Origin: Semisulcospira habei
Taxonomy: Eukaryota > Mollusca > Gastropoda > Semisulcospiridae
Direction of reading: 5' to 3'
Length of the DNA: 64,000 nucleotides
NCBI GenBank assembly: GCA_036245525.1
Contig: BTPG01000004.1
Coordinates: forward strand, 162,374,574 to 162,438,573
Position numbers and translations under genes: made by a program. The notes under the pieces were generated by a model. It did not search any database. It saw nothing but the letters and a program-made list of their open reading frames with translations, and was not told the DNA's origin. Shown piece after piece: positions 20,832 through 34,100 of this stretch; the stretch's first letter is position 1, and every line of letters starts with the position of its first letter.

Positions 20832-21855
20832 TGTTACGTGTTGAGTCGTAGTCGTAGTATGATAAACACACCGGACGCAAGCACGTAAGGTTCTTTTAAA
20901 TTATCTTCATTCAGCTGCAACCCGTCACACGTGGCTTAAGGATGTAGACAATACTGGAGTAACAGTGCCAACAATATTTTAATTCAGCGATGCGATCTCC
21001 ACACAATGCATCTCCAAATGCACCAACACTGATAGAATGTCTCTTCTGCAAATGTCAATACTGGCGACACAAAGTTTCTCATACAACGTACACCACCGTT
21101 ACGCTGCGTCTCTCACAATGTACACCCTATACGGGCCACGTACCTACGATAAACTGTGTGTCCCTGCAACTGACAATGCATGACAATGTATATACGTGCT
21201 TCCCAGCACCAATCTTTTATAGTACAACCAATTTCCAGAATAATTCAAGAAAATCATACAACACAACCAATCAGAACGAAACACGTAACTGAAACTCATA
21301 AATATCAATAAAGAAAGAATTTTCTAGAATAACTACAATAGGCTACACAAATTCGGCTACTAATTTCAGGCCCAAATCCTAGTGTGTAATCATATCACAC
21401 AAAAGTATGGAAGGCAGTTCACGATCTAGCCGGAATCTTTCCAGAAGTTTCACAATCTTTAAAAAAAACATACCGACTGGCTGCCAACTTCACGCGCACA
21501 GAAAACAACTATGACTATTTGAGCGTCTATAAAACAATGTAGCAAAATGTTACCTATTCCTCTGACGACACACGTACGCGGTCACCAGACAGCGCGACCT
21601 GCTCGACGGTTCTAATCTATACTCCGCGAATCTACGCAAAACAAAGATCGACCGCTATTCTCCGCGCTACTTTGCTAGAAGCTTCCGGTTAAACTTAGCA
21701 TAATAACAACGCGAAATCCGCTCTACGCACGAACGAAAGAAAATCTTACTAAAACGGTACGTGAATCGTAACCATGATAGCTCAAATAAATATCGGATCG
21801 TTTCCTACGATTAACACATGCATGCTCTCACAGGACAACACAACCACAATCGTAA

Positions 21856-21857
<2 letters not shown>
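20832..21857 (-). mobile_element. Solo LTR (1026 bp), antisense
   Basis: It starts TGTTACG and ends CGTAACA, so it carries the TG...CA termini of an LTR with a 7-bp inverted end. It is flanked by CTCTC on both sides (20827-20831 and 21858-21862), a 5-bp TSD within a (CT)n tract. The length of 1026 bp equals that of the inverted copy at 27043-28068. The orientation was inferred from that copy, where a TATA-like motif precedes a poly(A)-signal-like motif. No internal retroelement genes adjoin, so this is a recombination-derived solo LTR. The 5-bp TSD is typical of Ty3/Gypsy-, Copia- or BEL-type integrases. Confidence 0.88.
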
Positions 21858-21906
<49 letters not shown>

Positions 21907-22317
21907 AGAGTGGTCTGCCCTTGCATGGCGTATGAACACGAAATTACGACTTTGAGCGCTTGTAGCCAAGTCAAGATGCCAGCTACTGGTCTACCATTTC
22001 ATGTAGAGAAAGTACTGGCCACTGATGACGGACCACCTGGAAGGTGACCGTAGAGGGAGAACATTCCGTGCCTCACTAGCTGTCGACAAGACGGGACTGC
22101 GCCATTACCGACCGGCCACTGGTGAAGGAAAGCCCCAGCCCAAGTACGTCGAGACCAGCAGCGTGCAGCTCAACGACGTGCCCAGCAACAGAAACGACCA
22201 CAGCAGTCAGCTGTCATTAAGACTCGGATACCGTAACCACAGCCACTGACAGCGATAATAACCACGATACAACAATGAGTGACAACGCCATAGTCACATA
22301 TCGTCAATAATGTGATT
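21858..22317. other. (CT)n tract and unique non-coding DNA
   Basis: (CT)n continues at 21858-21901. The remainder has no recognisable gene; the 74-codon frame at 22025-22249 lacks any family signature. Confidence 0.4.
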
Positions 22318-22995
22318 ATTAATTGTACGAGGCTGATTGTTTGATGAAGGCTTGATGAAACAACAAAAACATAATAATAAAAATAATAATAATCACCATG
22401 ACACCCAGGTTCTGTGACAAAACTAATGACAGGGACAGAAATCAACGTCAGGGACGTTTGGCGTTACAGGCAAGTCAATTTTTAAATTCTCCTCCGGATC
22501 TGTTCATGCCAAGCCTCGACTGTCCTAATTAAGACACACCGTCTGAGTCAAGACGGAATGCACTGACAGACGACACACTGTGTTCAGCAAGTGCCGCACG
22601 CATGTCTTGAATTGATACCTGTACTACTGTGTCCAGTGATGCGTGCGGACAGATGCAACTAGGCCGCAGTGTGTTGTCTACAGACAAAATGCAGTCACGT
22701 GAAAACAGTGGTGATGAGACAGAGGAACTGTACCTAGAGCGTTTGGCAACAGAGCTAGTTTACGATGCAGAAGAATTGAAGACTTACGTGGTTCATTGAC
22801 AGACAGACCAAAGTTGACACAGTTGCGTGACACTAGACGTAACAATTGTATCAGAAAGGGTGTGGTTGACACACGTGATTTGAAGAGAGGTGTTGATATG
22901 TGAAAGCGAGGACATTGTGCTACACTATGACTGCAAAACTGAAGAGCGTGGTTGGTTCATCAAGCCTTCATCAAACAATCAGCCTCGTACAATCC
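22318..22995. repeat. Inverted-repeat element, about 680 bp
   Basis: Bases about 22321-22360 (TTGTACGAGGCTGATTG then TTTGATGAAGGCTTGATGAA) are the reverse complement of about 22952-22993. A weaker internal pair, rich in ACACACTG and GTGCGGCA, lies around 22570-22680. No transposase frame is present. It resembles a non-autonomous foldback or MITE-like element. Confidence 0.6.
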
Positions 22996-24672
22996 GCGAA
23001 GATGATCTCCTCTAACAGATGGCCGCAAATGGACGATCCTAAATACGATTATAACTTCATGGAGTTGGACAAGGATCTGGACATAACTGCTAAGCTGGTC
23101 AGACTGCTCAGTTAGTCTCCGGACTCGAGTTTGCACTGCCTATAGGGAGCATGAGCATCGCGCTATTCTACGCCGCAGAGCCGGGACGGTCGTCGAATCG
23201 CGCGTGTTGACAGCCATGGGTGTTTGGTTTTGGCCTCGGTGGTCGCGATTTTATCCCGGCTGCGTTAACATAGCAGCATAGAGGCAACATTAGCCAGCAA
23301 GATACATACAGATTGTTATGACCGCGCCTACTCCTAGACGCGTATGAGAATATGTGACTCTTGCAGCTGACGACGTCTTGCCTGTGTTCTTTTCATCACC
23401 ACAAACCGATTAAACTACGTAAACATAGCAGCATGAAGGTAATTCGATTCAGAAATACGTTTAGCTTCTCACAAGCCCCCGCACTCTGCGCGAAACTCAT
23501 GAAGATCTATGCCTCTTGTGGAGTTTTGTCTATGGTTAAAGGCGAACATTGCTAAACAGTGAATGCCATCCGTCTGATGTAAAAACAAAATTATATTTAT
23601 CCTCGTGAAAGTATGCAGTAACGGTGGAATGAATGTTTCTTGATAGGTTCATTTGTCTCTGTGCACATCAGACAGAACAGAGAACCTTCTGCCGTACCAT
23701 CTGACGGCAGTTCAGCTGAAAGCCTTGTACTGCCCCCATATCCAGCCCTGAACCAATTAGCAACCCTGTCCAAGCTCAGTGTAAGTATACATTTTTAATT
23801 TGTAACCTGGCTTTTAAATTTCTGAGTTTTCAGAAGTAAACCCGCCCGTATATGTGCCTCAGCAGATCCAAGTATATTCCGCAGTGAACCCGACTTTGTC
23901 TTTACCAGAACGAAAGAGGGGGGAAAAAGTGTGTTCATTTATATGGTAATTGATGTACGGTTACTGAAAAAGAAAAGAAACGACTGAAACTCACTGCAAA
24001 CCACAATAGCGAATCTCCCTCTTCCCCTCTCCCCCACTCAGCCTGGAATTAAAATTGTGTGAAAAAGCAAAACTCAGGCACAGATTCTCATGGGTCACGG
24101 TCCTGTAACTTGCATGACGGACTCCTGAGGATCTATGCCTTTTCCCATCTGTACAAAGGGCCACTATCCCACTGTACTAGAGACACTCACAGATATGCAC
24201 CAGTCATGTCTGGATTAAACATAATTTCTCATGCCGCCTGCAGATGCCTCTTGCCTGCCTCTATCATTATGCTGTCTGTGCGTGGAAGAAGCAGCGCGAG
24301 CTGGATTCACTGACTGCCTTCCATAGTGTATTAGACGCGTTGACAGCAATTATAAACAACCCGCTCTGCTGGAAAAGGGGACAGAAACAGAGCGGAATAG
24401 CGCGATGTCACATTCCAGCGAATCAAAATGATTAGGCATTTCGGAGTCTGAGTTAGAACTGTGCTGTTAGGGTGAACCGTTTACTACATCAACTAGTGTC
24501 GGTACTGTGAATGCCTGATTCGCGGAATCGTCGGTAATATGGACATTTCCTGACATGGCTAACCATTTCATGACTGCACTGTAGCCGGATTTGTCGCGTT
24601 TCGATCGCTTGTCATTGTACTCCCCCCCCCCCCCAAATTCTAATGGGCCGATGGCCTATGGAATAAACCGTA
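22996..24672. other. About 1.7 kb with no recognised gene
   Basis: Several short open frames occur but none shows a domain, signal or compositional evidence of coding. The segment ends at 24660 with GGCCTATGGAATAAACCGTATCG immediately before a (CT)n tract. This looks like the 3' terminus of a retroposon whose body I cannot define. Confidence 0.35.
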
Positions 24673-24679
24673 TCGTATC

Positions 24680-25163
<484 letters not shown>

Positions 25164-25242
<79 letters not shown>

Positions 25243-25946
25243 CTCCTGGTTTGCAGTCAAATTTGATTATGTCTATTTTTTGCGGTCACAATAGGGAGAC
25301 TTAAAAGACAAACCGACGAAGTGTGTGTACTTCCTTACGAACTCGTACGACTTCGGTCGTAAATCTTCATCGGATTGCCAGTTCAACTTTCACGACACTA
25401 CTTTCGCAGGTCGATTATGTTACTAAAATATGCTTTTATGTTAGTTTTCTGAACCCCACTTTTATCGGCTCTCACTGCAAGGCCTACAAGATGGCGGTGT
25501 TCGCTTGTCGAGCCGGCTGTGTCGATTCACTTTGACTGTCGCTGTTTACGCACCCAGCACATTACAAATTTATTTGGAACGGCTGCTAATTCACTTCTAT
25601 TGTGCATGCGAAGGCACAATGACTTATTTGTTTAATCATTTTACGTCAATGGGCAGAAATCGAGAGCGATACCCGATGTAGCGATACCGCTACAAGTAGA
25701 ACGCGTGCCTGTGAAGAGTTATCTTCCTTGCACCAACGAAACGTCTTTCGTTAGCTTTCTACGCCGCATTAGCGATTCACGCACCCAGTTTCGTATCGTA
25801 GGACCGAAACGAAACGAAGTTGATTAGTCGTTCTAAGCCTCCCTAATATTTCGAAGTTCGCGTTTGTAACCCTCATACCCACCCACATCCCCCCCCCCCC
25901 CCCACTCTCCCCATGCATAAGGGCTGTTAGCGTACCGCAATAAACT

Positions 25947-25950
<4 letters not shown>
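25164..25950. other. (CT)n at 25164-25230, then non-coding DNA
   Basis: After the microsatellite no gene is visible. The stretch ends at about 25938 with a CGCAATAAACTCCTTC tail abutting the next (CT)n run (25950-26020), repeating the pattern at 24660. Confidence 0.4.
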
Positions 25951-26622
<672 letters not shown>

Positions 26623-26634
26623 CCCGCACACATT

Positions 26635-27000
26635 ATCTTTGTTGAGGGACGTGGGTGGGGTTAGCTACTTTTTAGTTCCCAGGGTCACCGTCAGTTCCAC
26701 AGGGTGGGTTTTTCTCTTTTTTCCTGGTCACGTTTCTGTCTTTCCTTGGTCCATTCACCGTATTTTCCTTTTTAAATACTCCCTACTGTCTGCGCTGCCT
26801 GTAGCTATTGATATTGGATATGTGTTTTTATATGATCTGCTGCTTCTGAGAGATGATAAGTTATGTGGTTGCGGTTACTGCATTTTTTATGTATCATTTC
26901 CCTGTACATGTTTTTAATGATTTTCTACTCTTTTTCTTAAACTATGGTACGATAAATTTAGGTAAGGTGCAGCGTTTCTAGCATGTCTTAGGTTTATTTA
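26635..27000. repeat. Interspersed repeat family G, copy 3 (partial)
   Basis: It contains the GGGTGGGGTTAGCTACTTTT segment, the CCAGGGTCACC motif and the TTGATATTGGATATGTGT segment of the family, but lacks the terminal GACGTTAAGCAATG tail. Unrelated AT-rich DNA follows up to the solo LTR. Confidence 0.6.
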
Positions 27001-27042
27001 GCAGTCATTTTTTTTTATTTTTTTTTTTTGGCGCGGGACCAC

Positions 27043-28068
27043 TGTTACGATTGTGGTTGTGTTGTCCTGTGAGAGCATGCATGTGTTAATCGTAGGAAAC
27101 GATCCGATGTTTATTTGAGCTGTCATGGTTACGTATCACGTACCTTTTCAGTGAGATTCTTTATTGTTCGTCCGTGATAGCGGTCCGTTGGCTTTGTTAT
27201 GATATGTTAATTTTAGTCCGGAAGCTTCTAGAAAAGTCGTACGGAGAAGAGCGGTCGATTTTTGTTTTCCGTAGGTAGTTGAGAATGAACCAGGACATTC
27301 GAATCAGGGTCGCGCTGTCTAGTGACATCGTACATGTGACGTCAGAAGAGTAAGAAACATTTCGCTACTTTGTTTTATAGACGAGTCATAGTTGTTTACT
27401 GTTCGCGTGAAGTTGGCAGCCAGTCAGTACGGTTTTGAAAGATTGTGTAAGTTCTGGAAGATTCCGACTAGGTCGGGAACTGCCTGCCATAATTTTATGA
27501 GATGTCATTTTACATTAGGATTTGGAGCGGAATTGAGCAGCCGATTTTTTGTAGCTTATTGTAGTTATTCCAGAAAATTCTTTTATTTATTAATATTTAT
27601 GAGTTTCAGTTACAGGTTAAATTCTGATTAGTTGCGTTGAATGATTTTTTTGGATTATTTTAGAAAGTTGTCTTACTATATAACGTTGGTGCTAGGAAAG
27701 CGCGGATGTACATTGTCTTGCATTGTCAGTTGTAGAGACACACAGTTTATCGTAGGTACGTGGCCCGTATAGGGTGTACATTGTGAGAGACACATCGTAA
27801 CAGTGGTGTACGTCGTGTGAGGAACTTTGTGTCGCCAGTGTGGACATTTGCAGAAGAGACTTTGTATCAGTGTTGGTGCATTTGGAAATGCATTGTGTGG
27901 AGATCGCATCGCTGAATTAAATTATTGTTGGAACTGTTACTCCAGTATTGTCTACATCCTTAAGCCACGTGTGACGGGTTGCAGCTGAATGAAGTTTATT
28001 TAAAAGAACCTTACGTGCGTGCGTCTGGTGTATTTATCATACTACGACTACGACTCCACCACGTAACA
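27043..28068 (+). mobile_element. Solo LTR (1026 bp), sense
   Basis: It begins TGTTACG and ends CGTAACA. The flanking 5-bp TSD is ACCAC at 27038-27042 and 28069-28073. It is the inverted counterpart of 20832-21857. A TATATAA-like box near 27677 followed by an AATTAAA-like signal near 27915 gives the U3-R-U5 polarity. In the related split copy these are TATAAAAG (60305-60312) and AATAAA (60445-60450), which supports the assignment. No gag or pol adjoins. Confidence 0.9.
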
Positions 28069-28127
28069 ACCACATAGTCTGAGCACAGTATGAGATGTCA
28101 GTTTGGGCATTATCTACGCAAATATGC

Positions 28128-28530
28128 AATGGCACTGAGGTCGGTCGGGTTCCTAGTAGCCTCTAGACTCAAGTGAGCTAATGTCATGAAATTCCAGGCT
28201 GGTGAGCTTGCATTGTGTCATCAGCTGCTCTTTTTGTGACTGCATCGCTCACTAGATCTAGAAAGAGATGGTAGAAGAAATGACACACCTATCATTTTGA
28301 GCGTCCCACTGAACACCTACTTAGTGCATAAAGCAATCCGCTGGAGTATATCCAGTCCTTCCCCCACCCCCCACCCCCTCCACCCCGCCCCCCGAGAGGG
28401 GAGGCTAGTGCATGAATATTCCCAAACAGATATTATTGGACCTGCTGGGTAGATTTAGGTTTTTGCCGCCTACGACCGGTTTCGCCCCAAGGGGAGGTTC
28501 GTCAGGTAGGCATACGGCGTAACCTGACAA
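28128..28530 (-). mobile_element. Retrozyme-like repeat family F, degenerate copy
   Basis: It shares, in the same order, the blocks of the family at 50412-50768: a CCAGGCTGGTRAGCTTGCATTG block, a CACTGAACACCTACT block, a GGAGGMTAGTGCATGAATAT block and then the hammerhead-bearing GCCGCCTACGACCGGTTTCG block. The middle is expanded by C-rich sequence (28363-28394). There is no protein-coding frame. The ribozyme lies on the minus strand, which sets the strand given. Confidence 0.7.
28465..28518 (-). ncRNA. Hammerhead ribozyme, degenerate stem II
   Basis: Minus strand, 5' to 3': stem I strand GCCTAC, core CTGACGA, a stem II of CCCC/GGGG around TT, core GAAA, a CCGG stem III, then TC and the returning stem I strand GTAGGC. 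The catalytic core and the GUC cleavage triplet are conserved relative to 50692-50745. The first stem II pair is lost (A opposite C), so activity may be reduced. Confidence 0.75.
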
Positions 28531-28560
28531 ATTGCAAACACAACGCGCGTACTAGAAGCC

Positions 28561-28804
28561 AGAGATATAAATACTGAGTGGTCTGAACCAGCATTAACAC
28601 AATGACTGAGTTAACCCCCTTGATTATAAGTTTTTGACCCTTCATTTTCCATGTCTCCCGCACAGAGTAAATACCATTGGAAGTTACCCCTAAATCATTA
28701 TTATTTAAACAGCCACATTTTTATGAAAATCAAAAATAATACTTAAGGGGTTAACTCAGTCATTGTGTTAATAATACTTCAATCCACTCAGTATTTATAT
28801 CTCT
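28561..28804. repeat. Foldback element with about 60-bp inverted arms
   Basis: Left arm 28561-28621 (AGAGATATAAATACTGAGTGG, then TTAACACAATGACTGAGTTA and CCCCCTT) is repeated in inverted order at 28745-28804. The interior is AT-rich and non-coding. It is a MITE-like element directly beside the hammerhead repeat. Confidence 0.85.
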
Positions 28805-30661
28805 CTTAATTAGCACATATGACCGATGTCGCAATGCCACTATATACGTAAACACAGCCCGTCGCCAGTACTCTAGGCAGGACACGACGCGTTGCAAGCC
28901 AGCTCACCTGTGTTGCCTTATCGTTGCTACGCGCTGACACAGTAGCGCGCCACGAGACCTGACACTCTATGAATAAGCCTAAGGCTTTGTGAAGTCGACT
29001 TCATATATACTTATGACTGGTTCCCGAGAAATCAAAACGGAGGTCATACTCTGCACTAAAAACAGCCAGTTGGAAAACTAACAAGTGATATCTTACACAC
29101 ACACACACGCACGCGCACGCACGCGCACTCACGCACGCGCACGCACGGACACACTCAGACACACGCACTCACGCACATACACGCGCACGCACGGACACAC
29201 TCAGACACACATAACTACAGACAGACACGGACGCAAACACACAAGACACACACACACACAGATTGTAAGATATTTCTTTCGGGTGCATAACTGACTAAAC
29301 ATGCCTTACGCGAGCCATTCAAACCCACCAGCCGTTGTTCACGCGCCCGTGGGTGGTGTATATCTTTAGTCTGTTACTACGCTTTCAAGCTGAAAATAGC
29401 TGCTTTATACAGACACCCGACTGAGTACATAAACAACAGATCCTCAAGAGCCGCCAAGACTCCAGGCTTGACTTCCATTGTACAACGTTTCAGTCAGCTG
29501 TACTCTTAGGACCCTCATTATGAGGAGACTGAGGGATTTGAATGTGATAATTTGCCACGAGCAATGCGTAGATTATATATTCAGTTTGAATATTTCTGCC
29601 GAGCTAACCAGGGCCCCAAGATTTATGAATATTATTTACGACATAATTTTTAAGCGATAATGTCGTCGCTCTTTTGTTTGGCTGAATAGGCCTGTCGTCT
29701 GCTTACTCAATGTTTGTGTTGTTACCCTTGGTGCCGTCTGTAGGTATCTGTTAGCACCGAAAGTGACTAATCACACACTCACACACACACACACACACAG
29801 GGCACGCACGCGCACACACGCACACGCACACAGGGCACGCACGCGCACACACGCACACGCACACGCACACGCGCACGCACGCACACACACACACACACAC
29901 ACATACTTTTCACACAATGGGACATACCGGGCCACCCATTACCCCCCACCCCTGTCTGGGCGAACAGGTTTTGTTTGCCAGCTAGCGTGTTATTTGCTTT
30001 TCAGCTCCCAGCGAGGTGCAGTGACACTACCCACGTTTCAATTCCAGTGCCAACTGTCACTTTGAAAACAAGCTATTTGAGCCAAACAGGTTTTGTTAGA
30101 GGTACATAACACACATACACACACGCACTGACACACAGACAAACACACACACGCACTGACACACGCACACACACAAACACACAGAACATGTATACACAAA
30201 CACACAGAACATGTTCTCACATGTAGCCCACTGGATCACAGATTTTTATGAGCATGGCGAGATTCTCAAGAGCCACTGTTTTTAATCGGGTTTGAGTCAA
30301 CTGTAAAGATTTTTGAATCTCTGCATAATCCAATGACACACACACACACACACACACAGAGACATGTCACTGAGCTAAGACTACAAATGAACATACCTGG
30401 CACACAAACACTGTTCACTGTCACAGCCGGAACAATATCCTCAATGAATACTCCATTGCAAACATATAGTCACATATAGTCTATGGGAGACAACTGTATA
30501 AAGGTTGAATCTTTCCAAGTGATTACTTCCCTTTTGTCATTGACCATGAACAGAAAATACATGCTGAATGGTGCAAACGTAAAAAAATTACTATTCAGTG
30601 TAATTTCCTAGACAACATGATTTTGCTTGATAACAATTATTCTTTTGTTTGTCTAATAAAA
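28805..30661. other. Non-coding stretch with several (CA)n microsatellites
   Basis: (CA)n-rich tracts occur at about 29095-29260, 29776-29903, 30108-30195 and 30338-30360. No gene is recognised. No terminal inverted repeat matching the right end of Polinton copy 2 is visible in 30200-30660. Confidence 0.5.
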
Positions 30662-30913
30662 ATGACAGACAGACAAACCCAAGTGTTTGATGTTACAGAG
30701 TGCTTCAAAGATGTTAAGCACTTTAGTGACTTAAAAACACGTGTGTTTGGACCCAGCTTTAAACTCTCAACACCGACAATAAAAATATACACGACATATA
30801 ATGTTACTTTGGAATATTCAGATGGATTACCACGTTATGATTATGAGACTGTTGATCTTATGACAAATGCTTTTAAAGTTTATAATGCTAACAGTGGCCA
30901 CTTGTTGGTTTGA
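30662..30913 (+). CDS. Small Polinton protein of unknown function (83 aa)
   Basis: I chose the ATG at 30662 because it follows an AATAAAA stretch directly, like the other genes of the element; an upstream ATG at 30617 would add 15 residues. The product is a small, soluble-looking protein with alternating hydrophobic residues (VTLEYSDGLPRYDYE-type stretch), perhaps beta-rich. There is no known motif. It lies about 200 bp upstream of the polymerase on the same strand and ends the left side of the element. Confidence 0.55.
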   Translation: MTDRQTQVFDVTECFKDVKHFSDLKTRVFGPSFKLSTPTIKIYTTYNVTLEYSDGLPRYDYETVDLMTNAFKVYNANSGHLLV

Positions 30914-31119
30914 GGTACTGTGTGAAGACATATTTAATCAAATAAGAAAACTACATTGTTATATTGAAAGTGTTACGTTCAATAAAGTAATTTTGCACCT
31001 GCAGGACAAACACCAGAAAAGTAGTTGACTTGTTTATCATAACTACAGATAATACAGTATTACATATGGTGTGACAATGGTAATTTTTTTTATTTTATTA
31101 TTTTGTCGGTCAAATAAAA

Positions 31120-34100
31120 ATGACGGACAATGCTCAAAGCCCTGGCTCACCTGGTTTAAGAAATGTGTTTCACACAACAAACTTACCCATATCCAATACT
31201 AATAATGTTTACGAATCAATAGAAAACTCTTTTTCTGTAATACAACAAAATCTTCTTACAGGCAGTGTGAAGATTCAGATTGTTGCAAAAATCGAATTCA
31301 CTAGGGTGGACGGTGAGGTAATTGTATCGTATATATCAACAAGACAACACACAGTTAACACAAGAAGAGAATTGGAGAACGTGTTCAGAGACAGACTATT
31401 ACCAGACTTTCTACAAGCAATTGACAGTGCAAGAATGAAGGGGTCTGGCTGGCACGAAGGTCATGTACATGAACTACAACTAAAGCAGTCTAGGTATCAT
31501 CCTATATTAGGTAAATCATGGTTGCCACTGCCAACAGAAGTTTCGAACAAAAAGGCTGTCGTCAACATACAGAACAATGACAACTATTGTTTCATGTGGT
31601 GTGTGCTTGCTAAACTACACTTTGTGAAAGCAAAACCTGAACGTGTATCTAACTACACCAAATTTGTAAACGAACTCAACTTCAGTGGCATTGAGTTCCC
31701 TGTTAAAATAGAGGACATAGACTTGTTTGAAAAACTAAATCCTGGTATATCCGTGAATGTGTTTGTGTGGGATAATAATGCTGAGAACAAGTTACAGCCA
31801 ATTAGAGTGTCCCCACTGGCACCAACCTATGGTCAGTCAGAAGATAAGCATGTTGACATGTTGCTAATCGGAGATGACAATAACTTTCACTACACAATTA
31901 TCAGAAATATGTCACGTCTAATTCATGGACATACAACAAAACACAATGGGAAACAGGAAGTTTGTAAAAAATGTTTACAAAGATTCTCCTCCATAAACGT
32001 AGCACACAAACATGTTTTACACTGCAGGTCACCTGATGATATACAAACTGTACTTAAGTACCCAGATCCTGGTAGTCAAGTGTATTTTAAGAACTATGGG
32101 AATCAGCAAAAGTTGCCGTTTGTAGTGTATGCAGATTTTGAATCATTGGTTGTTCAATATGAAGGTCCTGTTCCAGAATCATTACCAAAGACTATAAAAC
32201 TAAGTGACCAAGTGGTGTGTTCTTTTGGATACATTCTTGTTAGGTCAGACGGTTTGCATTCAGAGCCTGTTATCTACAGAGGTGAAAATGCAGCTTGTCT
32301 GTTTTTAACAGAAATGAGACAACTGTATAGTCAGGTAGTACAATATCTCACAACATGTCAGATGCCTTTGGTGATGACAGAAGAAGACAAACTGAAATTT
32401 GATACAGCTGAGACGTGTTGGATTTGTGAACAGCCTTTAGGATGTGATAAAGTTCATGACCATGATCACATAACTGGGCGTTACAGAGGAGCTGCACATA
32501 ATAATTGTAACTTGTTATTAAAAACAGATCCCAAGACATACAAACTGCCAATCTTTTTCCACAATCTCAAAGGGTATGATTCACACATTATCATGCAGGC
32601 TGTAGATGAGTCGTACAAAAACATAAGTTGTATTGCCCAGACAACTGAAAAATACTTGACTTTTAGGTTAGATAAATTAGCATTTTATGACTCCATGCAA
32701 CATTTGTCTTTAGGCCTTGCTAGTCTGGCAGAAGGACTGACTGAGTATCCAATAGCGAGTAAATATTTTGAGCCAGACTTGATTAAGAAAGGTGTTTATC
32801 CATATGAGTACATTGATCACTGGGTTGTGTTTGAAGAAACAAGACTGCCACAAAAAGAGAAATTTTATTCTACACTAACTGGAAAAGGTATTTCTGACTC
32901 TGAATATCAACATGCACTTGATGCGTGGGGGAAGTTAGGCTGTCAAACAATTGGTGACTACCACGATCAGTACTTGAAGGCAGACGTTTGTTTACTAGCA
33001 GATGTATTTGAAAGTTACCGTGAGAAGGGTTTGTTACACTACAAGCTTGACCCGGCTTGTTACATCACTAGTCCTGGCATGACATGGGATGCATTTTTGA
33101 AATCCAGTAAGATATCTATAGACCTGTTGTCTGATCGTACGATGGGTGAAATGGTGGAACGTGGATTGAGAGGTGGTATTAGTATTGCAGCAAATAACTA
33201 CGCCAGAGCCAACAATAAATATCTGGACGGTCATGGTGACCTTGACCTTGGGTTTGACCCCTCAAGCCCGGGGTCAAGGTCATTCATTACGTACTTGGAC
33301 GCTAACAATTTGTATGGCTGGGCGATGTGTGAGTTATTGCCCTTGAAAAACTTTTGTCTGCATGATTTGTCACAGTATGATGTAACAGAGTCAGGGTTAA
33401 CTAACAATATTATGAATCTTGACCGAAACGACGCAAAGGGTTGGATTTTTGAATTAGACCTGGAGTATCCACACCATCTACATGATTACCACAATGATTA
33501 TCCATTAGCTGTTGAAAAAATGAGTATGACAGGGAAAAAAGAAGACACCAAACTTGTACCAACTTTGAATGACAAATTCAATTACGTTTGTCACTACCGC
33601 TTGTTGCAGTTTTACATCAGACATGGGTTAGTACTAAAGAAAGTTCACAGAGGAATCCAATTTGATCAGAGTGCTTTCATGAAAGATTACATAATGAAGA
33701 ACACAACCCTTCGTGCCAGAGACGGCAACACTGCATTTGACAAAGACTTCTTTAAGCTTATGAACAATGCCTGTTTTGGCAAAACTATGGAAAATCCTCA
33801 TCACAGAAAAGATGTGAGACTGGTCACAACTGAATCGGGTGCAATTAAACTTACAGGTAAGCCTCAGTACACAGGGTACAAAGAATTTCATTCATCATTG
33901 TATGCAGTGTCACTCAAAAAAAAGATTGTTAAAGTGGACAAGCCAGTATTCATTGGTATGGCAATTCTGGAGTTGTCAAAACTGTTGATGCTTGAATTTT
34001 ATTATGATTACTTCAAACCAAAATATCCTGAGTGTCGTCTGCTATACACTGACACTGACTCTATGATCATTGATGTGTGTACTGAAGACTTTTATGAAGA

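Noticed and set aside
23361..23555. Possible small host gene
   Set aside because: Only a 64-codon frame with no signal, domain or splice context.
30200..30660. Terminal inverted repeat of the Polinton pairing with 44140-44420
   Set aside because: Reading the two regions against each other gave no convincing inverted match.
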